DNA from: Pseudomonadota bacterium
GTDB taxonomy: Bacteria > Desulfobacterota > Desulfovibrionia > Desulfovibrionales > Desulfovibrionaceae
Assembly (NCBI GenBank): GCA_023399375.1
Contig: JAEWPX010000014.1
Coordinates: 1 to 46,300 of the forward strand
DNA length: 46,300 nucleotides
Direction of reading: 5' to 3'
The notes under the pieces were generated by a model. It was not told the DNA's origin and did not search any database. It saw nothing but the letters and a program-made list of their open reading frames with translations. The position numbers and the translations under genes are program-made. Every line of letters begins with the position of its first letter. Position 1 is the stretch's first letter. Positions 1 to 11,397 of this stretch are shown in pieces.

Positions 1-453
1 TTCGGCGCCAAGGTCGAACCGCGTCACGACGACGACGCCACGCGCATGCTCGCCCAGACGCATCCGGCCGACCTCATCAAGTTCGGGCTCATCCCCGAAT
101 TCATCGGCCGCATCCCCATCCTCACGAGCCTCGAGGAGCTGACCAAGGAAGACCTGGTGCGCATCCTGACCGAGCCGAAAAACGCCCTGGTCAAGCAGTA
201 CCAGAAGCTCTTCGAGCTGGACAAGGTGCGCCTGCGCTTCACGAAGAACGCCATGGACGCCATCGCCGAGAAGGCCATCGAACGCAAGACCGGCGCGCGG
301 GGCCTGCGCAACGTCATGGAAAGCATCATGCTCGAGATCATGTACAAGCTGCCGTCCCTGACCGGCGTCAAGGAGTGCGTGATCAACAAGGCCGTGGTGG
401 AAAAGGGCCTCGAACCGCTGCTTTTCTACCACCAGGAAGTCAAGACGGCCTAG
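1..453 (+). CDS. clpX: ATP-dependent Clp protease ATP-binding subunit ClpX (C-terminal part)
   Basis: The reading frame is open from the first base, so this is the C-terminal 150 codons of a gene that starts outside the window. The residues match the end of ClpX: a stretch on guarding against targets from 'LIKFGLIPEFIGRIP' (about residues 21-35 of the fragment), which carries the sensor and polypeptide-binding region of the AAA+ large domain, and the small C-terminal domain with 'KTGARGLRNVMESIMLEIMY'. ClpX is the hexameric unfoldase that feeds substrates to ClpP in the cytoplasm. lon follows 130 bp downstream on the same strand, the usual clp-lon proteostasis neighbourhood, but lon has its own promoter candidate. 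The N-terminal zinc domain and Walker motifs lie upstream and cannot be checked. Confidence 0.96.
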   Translation, partial: FGAKVEPRHDDDATRMLAQTHPADLIKFGLIPEFIGRIPILTSLEELTKEDLVRILTEPKNALVKQYQKLFELDKVRLRFTKNAMDAIAEKAIERKTGARGLRNVMESIMLEIMYKLPSLTGVKECVINKAVVEKGLEPLLFYHQEVKTA

Positions 454-471
454 GCCGCCCGGTTTCCCCGT

Positions 472-499
472 TTGACAACGGCGACATCGGCCTTACACT
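472..499 (+). promoter_or_regulatory. sigma70-type promoter candidate for lon
   Basis: A perfect -35 TTGACA (472-477) is followed after 16 bp by TACACT (494-499, 4 of 6 matches to the -10 consensus). It lies just after the clpX stop and would give a leader of roughly 75-80 nt before lon. It shows that lon can be transcribed apart from clpX. No sigma32-type motif was recognised. Confidence 0.5.
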
Positions 500-521
500 C
501 AAACCTGCCGCAACAGCATAG

Positions 522-546
522 CCGGGCCGGCCACGAGCCGGCCCGG
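522..546 (+). other. hairpin in the lon 5' leader
   Basis: A perfect 10-bp GC-only stem (522-531 with 537-546) closes a 5-nt loop. No T-tract follows, so it is not a standard terminator. It sits about 28 nt before the lon ribosome binding site (GGGAGG, about 575-580) and just after the predicted transcription start, where it could stabilise the mRNA 5' end or trim read-through from clpX. Confidence 0.5.
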
Positions 547-583
547 TCCTGACGATGAGATAACCCCGTAAGCGGGAGGTTGC

Positions 584-3043
<2,460 letters not shown>

Positions 3044-3100
3044 GCTGCTTGCGCAAGACGCCTCCGGCATCCGCAGGGGCAATGCCCTCGGGAAGGAGAA

Positions 3101-3134
3101 AAAAGAGCCGCGGCGCTTACGCCGCGGCTCTTTG
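3101..3134. terminator. bidirectional intrinsic terminator between lon and the chemoreceptor
   Basis: A 12-bp GC-rich stem (3104-3115 with 3120-3131) closes the 4-nt loop CTTA and is flanked by A-runs on the left and T's on the right. The longer U-tract is on the minus strand (TTTTTTCTCC), so it is the better terminator for the chemoreceptor gene; on the plus strand it ends lon. Confidence 0.85.
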
Positions 3135-3155
3135 CATTGCGCTCAAGCGCCCGGG

Positions 3156-5071
3156 CTAGAAATTCTCGAAATCGCCGTCCGGATCCTTTTCGTCCGACTG
3201 CAGGACGATGCGCGCACCGGAGGCGGCGGTCTTGTCGCGTCGCCGGGTTTCGCTCCCCTGGCGCAGGGCGAGGGCGGTTTTGCGCCGTCCGATGACGCGT
3301 GCGGGGAGGCCGATCCGCTGGTCCTCCACCTTGAAAAAGGCGATGGTCGCGCGCAGCTGTTCGGACTGGCCGGACAGCTCCTCGGCCGTGGAGGCCAGTT
3401 CTTCCGACGAACTGGCGTTTTGCTGGATGGTCTGGTCGAGTTGCTGGAGGGCCTTGTTGACCTGGCCCGCGCCGGAGCTTTGCTCCTGGCTCGATGCGCT
3501 GATTTCCTGGACGAGGTCGGCGGTCCTTTGGATGTTGGGCACGAGCTGGGTCAGCAGGGCACCGGCCTTGACCGCCACGTCGGTGCTGTCCTTGGCGAGC
3601 TTGGTGATCTCCGCCGCGGCATGCTGGCTGCGCTCGGCCAGCTTGCGCACCTCGGCGGCGACGACGGCGAAGCCCCGGCCGTGTTCGCCGGCCGGGCCGC
3701 CTCGACAGCGGCGTTTAAGGCCAGCAGGTCGGTCTGCCGGGCAATTTCCTCGATGATCGTGATCTTGCCGGCGATTTCCTGCATGGCCTCCACGGTGCGC
3801 GAGACGGCCTCGCCGGATTCCTTGGCGTCTCCCGCAGCCTTGGCCGCGATGGTCTCGGTCTGGCGGGCGTTGTCCGCGTTTTGCTGGATGGCCGAGCTCA
3901 TCTCCTCCATGGACGAGGAGGACTGCTCCACGGCGGCGGCCTGTTCCGTGGCCCCCTGGGAAATGGCCTCGGCCGAAGCGGAAAGCTCTTCGCTCCCGGC
4001 GGCCACGTTGTCCGCGCCGGTCTGCACCTCGATCACGATTTCCGAAAGCGTCTGGATCATCTCCGCCAGCGAGGCGAGCAGGGCGTCGTCCTCCGAGCGT
4101 TTCGCGACCTTCACCCGCAGGTCGCCCTGGGAAAGCTGGCGGGTGATTTTCGCCACCTGCGTCTCGGCGGCGACCAGTTCGCCGAGGGCCAGCAGCATGG
4201 TGTCCTTGGGCCCGCGCGGCGCGACCGTGACGGAAAGGTCGCCCCTGGCGAGGTGTTCCGTCAGTTCCGCCACGGATTTCTCCGATGCCGCCACCTGCCG
4301 CAGGGAATCGGCCAGTCTGCCGAGTTCGTCGCGCTGCTCGATGTCGAGGGCATGCTCCAGGTCGCCCTGGGCCAGATGGTTGGCGAAGGCGATGCTCTTG
4401 TCCAGGGGCCTGGTCACGGAACGCGAGGTCAACAGGGAGATCAGGACGGCGAGCAGGGCTCCCGCCGCGCTGATGCCGATCAGGACGCGGGAGGCGGTCA
4501 TCCGCTGCGCGTCGAACAGCTCGTCGCCGGCCTTGTTCGCCTGGTCGTGAGAGGCGATGATGGCGCGGAGATCCTTGATGGTGGCCGCGCGGTAACCGTC
4601 CAACTCGTCGTCGAGGGTGCGAAGCCGCTGCTCCGAATCCGCGGCGCCGGACGCATCCGTCTTCACGAGCGTCTCGATCAGGGGCAGCATTTGTTTTTCG
4701 AACACATCGAGATAGTTCCGGTACTTTTCGGAAAATCCGTTCGCCGCGGCGCGTTCCTCAGGGCTTTCCGCCAGCGAAAGGACAAGTTGGATGTCTTCCC
4801 GGGCCTGTTCCTTGGCTTTGGCGAATTCCGCCCTGGTCCGGGTCAGGTCGCGATTGATCTCGCCATCGGTGACGACGGCGGTCAGTGCGTTGACGCGAAG
4901 GGCGACATCCATGATTTTTTGGGTGTCCAGCGCCCGTTTGGCCCCGGTGTCTTGCAGGTTGCCCAGGTGCTCGATCACTTGGAGTTGGTAGAGGGCCAAC
5001 GCAAGGAAAATGATAATGACGAGGCCGAAGCCGCCAAGCAGTTTGTACCCGATTTTGACGTGCTTCAACAT
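3156..5071 (-). pseudogene. Methyl-accepting chemotaxis protein, frameshifted in the signalling tip
   Basis: The reconstructed product is about 638 residues. The start is the ATG at 5071, preceded by GAGGAGG. Layout: TM1 (about 12-30), a periplasmic four-helix sensing region, TM2 (about 196-216), then three successive HAMP-like segments each with a GDL motif (D237, D278, D317), and the MA coiled-coil signalling domain. The frame breaks right after ALNAAVEAAR (R460, codon at 3694-3692). The following AGEHGRGFAVVAAEVRKLAE is read only in another frame, which runs to the stop at 3156. Inserting one G in the CGGCCGG run near 3690-3692 restores the family consensus exactly. As read, the tip that binds CheA/CheW would be destroyed. 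A real recent mutation or a sequencing error in a G/C run fit equally well. It would sense an unknown periplasmic ligand for chemotaxis. Confidence 0.85.
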
Positions 5072-5380
5072 CCTTGCCTCCTCGCGCTGCTGCCGGGCTT
5101 GCTGGGTGGCGCGTGCGAAGTCAAACCCGATTGGTTGTCGCGTCCGGTCCGCCAAATCTGATTGCATACCAAAAATGATGAAATTGTCGATACCGGCCCG
5201 CCCCGCAGCGGGGGGGCACGCGGCGCATCGGGGGGAGTATAGGGCGGACGCGGCTTTTTTGAAGCGCAGTGCGCTGTCGGTTCGGAAGCGGCAAGGTGTC
5301 GGCGCCGGTTGCGGCGCGCGGCGCGGGAGGCCGGCACGCCGCGTCCGGGAAGGCGGCTCCTCCGGCAAGACGCGCCGGCG
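5072..5380. other. intergenic region with promoter candidate for the chemoreceptor
   Basis: This 309-bp gap lies between the cca stop and the chemoreceptor start, both on the minus strand. On the minus strand TCGACA (5190-5185), a 16-bp spacer and TATGCA (5168-5163) preceded by TGG (an extended -10) form a promoter candidate about 90 nt before the ATG. No sigma28 or sigma54 motif was recognised. The remainder is very GC-rich and shows no convincing gene, and no clear terminator for cca. Confidence 0.4.
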
Positions 5381-6547
5381 TCAGGGCGCGGGCGGCGCGG
5401 CCTCTTCCGGGCTCTCTCCACGCGCCTTATCCGCCGCGGCGAGCTTCTGGCAGCGCAGGCCGCGCAGTTTTTCACCCGAAGCCGGGCCGCGCATGCGCTG
5501 CTTGCCGGGCAGGTGCACGGAGAGCATGACCGTCAGGTCGCGCTTCGCCAGCGGCCAGACGTCGTGGCCGGAATCGGCGCGCACCACGTCGAAAAGCGGT
5601 TCCACCATCTCGTGCTTGTGCAGCCAGGAAAGCATGTCCACGCGCGTGGACGGGCGCAGTTCGGCGTAGCGGGCGGCCTTCATGTGCAGCCGCGCCGCGG
5701 CCACGCCCGCCTCGCGCACGCGATTGGGGAGCTTCAGCCGCCGGCCGAGCTCCTCGGCCACGTCGGCCCCGGCGTCGTCGTGGCCGAGGTGGCGCGGCCA
5801 TTCGCTTTGCGGCGTGAGCGTCTTGCCGAGGTCGTGGCACACGGCCATCCAGCCGGCGATGGGCTGGCCAGCCAGGATGTCCACCAGTTCGCACATATGG
5901 TCGAAGATGGTGTTGTCTCCGTGGTTCTCGGGCGGCCCGGCCGGGATGTGCCGCGAGGCCTCGAGTTCCGGCATCCAGGGCAGGAGGCAGTCGGTCTCGG
6001 CGAGCAGGCGGAAAAAGCGCGACGGCTTGGCCGCGTCCAGGGCCTTGCGCACCTCCTGGGCCACGCGTTCGGCGAAGATGTCGGAGAGCGCCCCGCAGGC
6101 GGCCACGGCCCGCATCTGGGCCGCGAGTTCCGGGTGGGGCGAAAAATCCGGCAGTGAGGCCGCGAAGCGCGCCGCACGGTAGACCCGCAGCGGATCGTCG
6201 AACATGGACGTCTCGCCGCAGGGGCGCAGGATGCGGTCGCGCAGGTCCGGCAGGGCCAGCGGATGGAAGTGCAGCCGGCCGGCGATCTGGCGCGAATCGC
6301 CCATGGCGATGGCGTTGATCGTCAGGTCGCGGGCGAGGAGGTCCTCGTGGATGTCGTCGCCGCGCGGCCAGGCGTACTGGGCGCTGCCCAGCATGAAAAC
6401 CGGAAAGGTCTTGCCGACTTGCCGGGCTCTCCGATACCTACGCAAAAACGCTTCGGGCGTGGCGTCGACGATGAGGTAATCCTGATCCACAACAGGGCGG
6501 CCGAGAAGAATATCGCGGACTGCGCCGCCTACGAGATACCGTTTCAT
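5381..6547 (-). CDS. cca: CCA-adding tRNA nucleotidyltransferase
   Basis: Adds or repairs the 3'-terminal CCA of tRNAs in the cytoplasm, using CTP and ATP without a template. The 388-residue product starts MKRYLVGGAVRD, the class II nucleotidyltransferase signature with GG at 7-8, and carries the metal-binding DxD at D21/D23. Next come the ARDLTINAIA and RVYRAARFA motifs of the head/neck region. The C-terminal half has an HD-type phosphohydrolase domain (DHMCELVD, CHDLGK), so it is the E. coli-like multifunctional form. The start is the ATG at 6547; longer in-frame extensions do not resemble the family. Its start codon overlaps by 2 bp the predicted ATG of the divergent birA, so one of the two starts may be slightly off. 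The last 30 residues are low-complexity. Confidence 0.95.
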   Translation of the reverse strand: MKRYLVGGAVRDILLGRPVVDQDYLIVDATPEAFLRRYRRARQVGKTFPVFMLGSAQYAWPRGDDIHEDLLARDLTINAIAMGDSRQIAGRLHFHPLALPDLRDRILRPCGETSMFDDPLRVYRAARFAASLPDFSPHPELAAQMRAVAACGALSDIFAERVAQEVRKALDAAKPSRFFRLLAETDCLLPWMPELEASRHIPAGPPENHGDNTIFDHMCELVDILAGQPIAGWMAVCHDLGKTLTPQSEWPRHLGHDDAGADVAEELGRRLKLPNRVREAGVAAARLHMKAARYAELRPSTRVDMLSWLHKHEMVEPLFDVVRADSGHDVWPLAKRDLTVMLSVHLPGKQRMRGPASGEKLRGLRCQKLAAADKARGESPEEAAPPAP

Positions 6548-7559
6548 GCATGACTCCGGCGCGGACATTGTCCCAAATGGCGTGAAAAATCCAGCGGCCA
6601 ATGCCGGTCCCGCGCGAAACCCCTTCGCCGGGGGCGGCGTGTGGCTGTGGCGCGACGGCGCGCCGGGACTGGCCGAGGGCCTTTCCCCGCAGGCCCTGGC
6701 GGCCGCCCATCCCTTATGGGCGGCCGACGTCGCGCGTCTGGCCCCTTTTCGCGAGGTGCTCCTCGGGCCGCAGCACGGCCCGGCGGCCGGCGTCTGGCTC
6801 GCGGCGGCCGGCGCGGCCGGAGCCTGCGCCGATCCGGTCCTCGTGGCCGGGGCCTGCGCCTCCAGCCTGGACGTGGCCCGGGCGCTCGGCGACGCCGGGC
6901 TGCTGCCGCCGTTTGCTTCGGTGCTGGCGCTTTCCCAGACCGGCGGCCGGGGACAGATGCGGCGGCAATGGGTTTCGCCGCCGGGCAACCTCTACGCCGC
7001 CCTGTCCTGGCCCGCGGACGCGGGCGACCTCGGCGCGGCCGCGCCGGTGGTGGTGGGCGCGTGCCTGGCCGATGCGCTCTACGACCGGGGCTTTCCGGCC
7101 CAGGTCAAGTGGCCCAACGACCTCCTCGCCGAAGGGCGCAAAGTGGGCGGCATTCTCGTCGAAGAGCGGGGGAGCCGGGTGTTCGCCGGCATCGGACTTA
7201 ATCTGGCGAGCGCCCCGGATCCGGCGGCCCTGCGCCGCGACCACGCCGCCGAGGCGTCCTGCCTTGCCGCGTTTGGCGAGGTTCCCGGCGCGGTTACGCT
7301 TTGGGTCGATCTTGTGAAGTCCGCCCAAACCTGCTATCGCCTGTGCGTTGCGGTATCGGGCTCCCGAGCGCTGTCCCGTTTCCTTGAAGGCCGGTTGGCC
7401 TGGCTTGGCCGGGAAGTGCATGTTTGCGAGGGCGGGTCGCACGAATATCGGGCGCGCATCGTCGGACTGGCCGAGGACGGGGGACTTCGGCTGCGGCGGG
7501 ACGAGGCGGGTCCAGGGCAGGTTTTGACGCTTCTTAGCGGGAGCATATCCCTCCTTTGA
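6546..7559 (+). CDS. birA: Biotin--[acetyl-CoA-carboxylase] ligase
   Basis: Activates biotin with ATP and attaches it to the target lysine of biotin-dependent enzymes. The catalytic domain is clear: GGRGQMRRQW (biotinyl-AMP loop), VKWPNDLL and KVGGILVE with the conserved lysine, and a C-terminal SH3-like part. There is no winged-helix DNA-binding domain; the first ~100 residues are instead an Ala/Gly-rich stretch with no recognised fold, so self-repression like that of E. coli BirA is not expected. The obvious substrate is the pyruvate carboxylase that starts 65 bp downstream on the same strand. The ATG at 6546 has only a weak ribosome site and overlaps the cca start; the GTG at 6639 is an alternative. 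Confidence 0.9.
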   Translation: MHDSGADIVPNGVKNPAANAGPARNPFAGGGVWLWRDGAPGLAEGLSPQALAAAHPLWAADVARLAPFREVLLGPQHGPAAGVWLAAAGAAGACADPVLVAGACASSLDVARALGDAGLLPPFASVLALSQTGGRGQMRRQWVSPPGNLYAALSWPADAGDLGAAAPVVVGACLADALYDRGFPAQVKWPNDLLAEGRKVGGILVEERGSRVFAGIGLNLASAPDPAALRRDHAAEASCLAAFGEVPGAVTLWVDLVKSAQTCYRLCVAVSGSRALSRFLEGRLAWLGREVHVCEGGSHEYRARIVGLAEDGGLRLRRDEAGPGQVLTLLSGSISLL

Positions 7560-7624
7560 TGCCGGCCCCCGCCGGACAGTCACTCGAGACAATGGGCAGT
7601 TCGCCCCAGGGGTTAGAGGACAGC

Positions 7625-10600
7625 ATGATCGCCAAGACGTTTCAGGAAGTGCTTTCCGAAGTCGAAGGAAAGAAGATACTCGTCGCCAACCGGGGCATCT
7701 CGGCCCGGCGGGTGCTGCGTTCCATCCGTGAACGGCTGCGCGCCATCCCGGTACTGACCGTCACCGACGTGGACATGACCTCCCCGGCCACCGCCGGGGC
7801 ACACGAGCTCATCACCCTGGGCGCGGACCCGCGCGCCTATCTCGATATCGATACTGTCATCAAAAAAGCCAAAGCCCATGGCGTGGTGGCCATCCATCCG
7901 GGCTGGGGCTTCGCTTCGGAAGACAGCGAATTTCCCCGCAAATGCGCCGAAGCCGGCATCATCTTCATCGGCTCCTCGGCCGAGGCCATGCAGAGCCTCG
8001 GCAACAAGGTCGAGGTGCGCCGGCTGGCCATGGGCCTCGGCATCCCGGTGGTGCCCGGCTCCGAAGGCTCGGTTTCCATCCCCGAGGCCCGGGAGATCGC
8101 CGGCAAGATCGGTTTTCCCATCATGCTCAAGGCCGAGGGCGGCGGCGGCGGCCGGGGCATCTACGAAATCTATTCCGAAGCCCAGCTCGAATCCGCCTTT
8201 TCCAAGGCGTCGGCCATGGCGCAGGCCTCTTTCGGCAACCCGCGCCTTTTTGTCGAAAAGCTGCTCACCTCCGTGCGCCACATCGAGATCCAGGTGGCGG
8301 CGGACATGCACGGCAACGTCTTCGCCTTCGACGAACGCGACTGCTCCGTACAGCGCAACCACCAGAAGCTCGTGGAGATCACGCCTTCGCCCTGGCGCGG
8401 CATGACCGACGAGCTGCGCCAGCGCCTCAAGGACTATGCCGAGCGCCTGGTGCGCGAGACCGGCTACTATTCCCTGGCCACGGTGGAATTTCTGGTCGAT
8501 GCCGACGGCGAGCCCTACCTGATCGAGGTCAACACCCGCCTCCAGGTGGAGCACGGCATCACCGAATGCCGTTATGGCGTGGACCTCGTGGAAGAGCAGA
8601 TCAATATCGCCTTCGGCGGCAAGCTGCGCTTCAACTGCGGCGACACCCGGCCGTTTCTGCACGCCATGCAGCTGCGCATCAACTGCGAGGATCCGAAAAA
8701 CGGCTTTTCGCCCAACGCCGGCCTGATCGCCCGTTACCTTTCGCCCGGCGGCCAGGGCATCCGCCTCGATTCCTGCCTGTCGGCCGGCTACGAGTTTCCG
8801 ACCCAGTACGACTCCGCCGGCGCGCTGCTCATCTCCTACGGCCGCAACTGGCCCAAGGTCGTGGCCGTCATGGAGCGGGCGCTGCGCGAGTACATCATCG
8901 GCGGGCTCAAGACGACCATTCCCTTCCACCGCCAGATCCTGCGCAACCCGGATTTCATCAAGGGCGAGTTCGCCACCAAGTTCATCAGCGACAACCCCTA
9001 CCTGCTCAACTACCTCGACGAGGAGCCCGAGTCGCTGCGCCTGTCCTGCCTGGTGTCCGAGATCGCCGCCCGGGGCTACAACCCCCACGTCATGCTCGGC
9101 AAATACCGCGGCCGCAGCGATTACCGCCTGGGCCGCTTCAAGCCCTATCTGCCCGACGTCGACTTCCGCCGCCACGAGAGCCCCTATCCGCGCGGCGACC
9201 GCAAGGGCGTCCTCGACGTGGTGCGCGACTCGGGCAAGGTCCATTTCGTGGATACCACCTGCCGCGACATCACCCAGTCCAACAGCGGCAACCGCTTCCG
9301 CCTGGCCGAGGACGAACTGGTCGGCCCCTACCTCGACAACTGCGGCTTCCTCTCGCTCGAAAACGGCGGCGGCGCGCACTTCCACGTGGCCATGATGGCC
9401 AACATGACCTACCCCTTCACCGAGGCGGCGGAGTGGAACCGGTTCGCGCCCAAGACCCTCAAGCAGCTGCTCATTCGCTCGACCAACGTGCTCGGCTACA
9501 AGCCCCAGCCGCGCAACCTCATGCGCCTGACCGGCGAGATGATCTGCGAGCACTACGACATCATCCGCTGCTTCGATTTCCTCAACCACATCGACAACAT
9601 GTACCCCTTCGCCGAGGTCGCCCTGTCACGTCCCGGCGTCATTTTCGAGCCGGCGATCTCCTTTTCCTACGCCCAGGGCTTCGACGTCGCCCACTACATG
9701 GGCGTGCTCGAGGCCATCCTCGACCAGGTGGCCAAGGCCGGCGGCATGACCAAGGCCCAGGCGGCGAAGAGCATCATCCTGTGCCTCAAGGACATGGCCG
9801 GCATGTGCCCGCCGCGCTTCGTCGCGGCCATGGTCGCGGCCATCCGCAAGGCCTACCCCGAACTCGTCCTCGACTACCACCGCCACTACACCGACGGCCT
9901 GTTCGTGCCGGCCGTGGGCGCGGCGGCCGCAGCCGGCTGCCACATCGTGGACACGGCGCTCGGCGCGTCCGTGCGCTGGTACGGCCAGGGCGAGGTGCTC
10001 TCCACCGCTGCCTACATCGAGGAGGACCTCGGCGTGTCCGTGGCCCTGACCAAGGCCGACAAGGACATGATCCGCTCCGCCAACTTCGTGCTCAAGCAGA
10101 TCATGCCCTATTACGACCGCTACACCGCCCCGTACTTCCAGGGCATCGACTACGACGTGGTCGAGCACGCCATGCCCGGCGGCGCGACCTCGTCCTCCCA
10201 GGAAGGGGCGATGAAGCAGGGCTACATCCACCTGCTTCCCTACATGCTCAAGTTCCTGGCCGGCACGCGCAAGATCGTGCGCTACCACGACGTCACCCCG
10301 GGCTCGCAGATCACCTGGAACACGGCGTTTTTGGCCGTGACCAGCGCCTATAAGGCCGGCGGCGAGCGGGCGGTCAGGGACATGCTCGAGGTGCTCGACG
10401 CCGTGTCGGAAAACTGCGACGAGTGCCTGACCCAGGCCGCCAAGCACGACCGTCTGCTGCTCTACGCCAACTGCAACGACGCCTTCCGCAACCTGCTACT
10501 CGGCAAGTTCGGCAAGATGCCGCTCGGGTTCCCGCCGGACTGGGTCTACGAGAGCGCCTTCGGCGCGGACTGGAAGCAGGCCGTGGCCGAGCGCACCGAA

Positions 10601-11323
10601 GCTTCGCCCCTGGACAGCCTGGGCGAGGTGGACATGGAAGCCGAGATGGCGTCGCTGACCAAGCAGATCGGCCGCGAACCCACCAACGAGGAGTTCGTGC
10701 TCTACTTGAACCACCCGGGCGACGCGCTCAAGACCATCGAATTCCGCAAAAAATTCGGCGATCCCAACAAGCTGCCCCTGGACGTCTGGTTCGAGGGCCT
10801 GGAGCCGGGCGAGGAGCTGCTTTTCTCCGACAGCCAGGGCAAGCCGCACCACATGGCGATCATGAACATCTCCCAGCCCGACGCCAGCGGCGCGGCCACG
10901 GTGCGTTACGTGCTCGATTCGGAGATTCTGACCCACCAGGTGCAGGTGGCCGCGCCCCAGGGCGGCGCCGCCGCGCCCAAGGTGGAGATGGCCGACCCGA
11001 AAAACCCCTATCATGTAGGCGCGCCGGTCTCCGGCGACCTCTGGGTCATGCAGGTCAGCCCCAACGACTATGTCAAGGCCGGGGAGGAACTCTTCAACAT
11101 CTCGGTCATGAAACAGGAAAAATCCGTGGCATCCCCTGTTGACGCCATGGTCAAGCGGGTGCTCAAAAGCGCCGACTACGCCAACGACCGCAAGATGGTC
11201 CCGGTTCGCGAAGGCGAGCTCCTCGTCGAGCTCGGCCCCGTGACCCGCGACTGTCCGACCTGCCGCCAGCCGGTAGCCGACGAGCATTACAAGTACTGCC
11301 CCAACTGCGGTCAGCAGGTGTAG
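7625..11323 (+). CDS. pyc: Pyruvate carboxylase with C-terminal zinc ribbon
   Basis: Biotin-dependent carboxylation of pyruvate to oxaloacetate, an anaplerotic step. 1232 residues from the ATG at 7625, which follows AGAGGA. Order: biotin carboxylase domain (ILVANRGISARR; glycine-rich EGGGGGRGI ATP loop; FDERDCSVQRNHQK; EVNTRLQVEH), carboxyltransferase barrel (DTTCRDITQS near residue 545, LKDMAGM with the lysine expected to be carboxylated, DYHRHYTDG supplying metal histidines), then a biotinyl domain with the acceptor K1163 in SVMKQEKSV. The usual AMKM context is changed to VMKQ. After the biotinyl domain a 23-residue tail has two CxxC pairs (C1210, C1213, C1225, C1228), a rubredoxin/zinc-ribbon knuckle absent from textbook pyruvate carboxylases. 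It sits between birA and PEP synthase; its products feed the TCA branch and gluconeogenesis. Confidence 0.94.
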   Translation: MIAKTFQEVLSEVEGKKILVANRGISARRVLRSIRERLRAIPVLTVTDVDMTSPATAGAHELITLGADPRAYLDIDTVIKKAKAHGVVAIHPGWGFASEDSEFPRKCAEAGIIFIGSSAEAMQSLGNKVEVRRLAMGLGIPVVPGSEGSVSIPEAREIAGKIGFPIMLKAEGGGGGRGIYEIYSEAQLESAFSKASAMAQASFGNPRLFVEKLLTSVRHIEIQVAADMHGNVFAFDERDCSVQRNHQKLVEITPSPWRGMTDELRQRLKDYAERLVRETGYYSLATVEFLVDADGEPYLIEVNTRLQVEHGITECRYGVDLVEEQINIAFGGKLRFNCGDTRPFLHAMQLRINCEDPKNGFSPNAGLIARYLSPGGQGIRLDSCLSAGYEFPTQYDSAGALLISYGRNWPKVVAVMERALREYIIGGLKTTIPFHRQILRNPDFIKGEFATKFISDNPYLLNYLDEEPESLRLSCLVSEIAARGYNPHVMLGKYRGRSDYRLGRFKPYLPDVDFRRHESPYPRGDRKGVLDVVRDSGKVHFVDTTCRDITQSNSGNRFRLAEDELVGPYLDNCGFLSLENGGGAHFHVAMMANMTYPFTEAAEWNRFAPKTLKQLLIRSTNVLGYKPQPRNLMRLTGEMICEHYDIIRCFDFLNHIDNMYPFAEVALSRPGVIFEPAISFSYAQGFDVAHYMGVLEAILDQVAKAGGMTKAQAAKSIILCLKDMAGMCPPRFVAAMVAAIRKAYPELVLDYHRHYTDGLFVPAVGAAAAAGCHIVDTALGASVRWYGQGEVLSTAAYIEEDLGVSVALTKADKDMIRSANFVLKQIMPYYDRYTAPYFQGIDYDVVEHAMPGGATSSSQEGAMKQGYIHLLPYMLKFLAGTRKIVRYHDVTPGSQITWNTAFLAVTSAYKAGGERAVRDMLEVLDAVSENCDECLTQAAKHDRLLLYANCNDAFRNLLLGKFGKMPLGFPPDWVYESAFGADWKQAVAERTEASPLDSLGEVDMEAEMASLTKQIGREPTNEEFVLYLNHPGDALKTIEFRKKFGDPNKLPLDVWFEGLEPGEELLFSDSQGKPHHMAIMNISQPDASGAATVRYVLDSEILTHQVQVAAPQGGAAAPKVEMADPKNPYHVGAPVSGDLWVMQVSPNDYVKAGEELFNISVMKQEKSVASPVDAMVKRVLKSADYANDRKMVPVREGELLVELGPVTRDCPTCRQPVADEHYKYCPNCGQQV

Positions 11324-11347
11324 GTTTCGCGACGAACATGTAACGGC

Positions 11348-11367
11348 GGCCGCTCGACGGAGCGGCC
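11348..11367 (+). other. hairpin between pyc and the PEP synthase gene
   Basis: An 8-bp GC stem (11348-11355 with 11360-11367) closes the 4-nt loop GACG in the 74-bp gap. No T-tract follows, so read-through into the next gene is expected. It may serve as an mRNA processing or stability element. Confidence 0.4.
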
Positions 11368-11397
11368 TGCCGACCCGGAAGAGACAAGGAGGGGAGA

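Noticed and set aside
7613..9589. Long antisense open frame across pyruvate carboxylase
   Set aside because: Composition is repetitive and without motifs, and the sense protein is certain.
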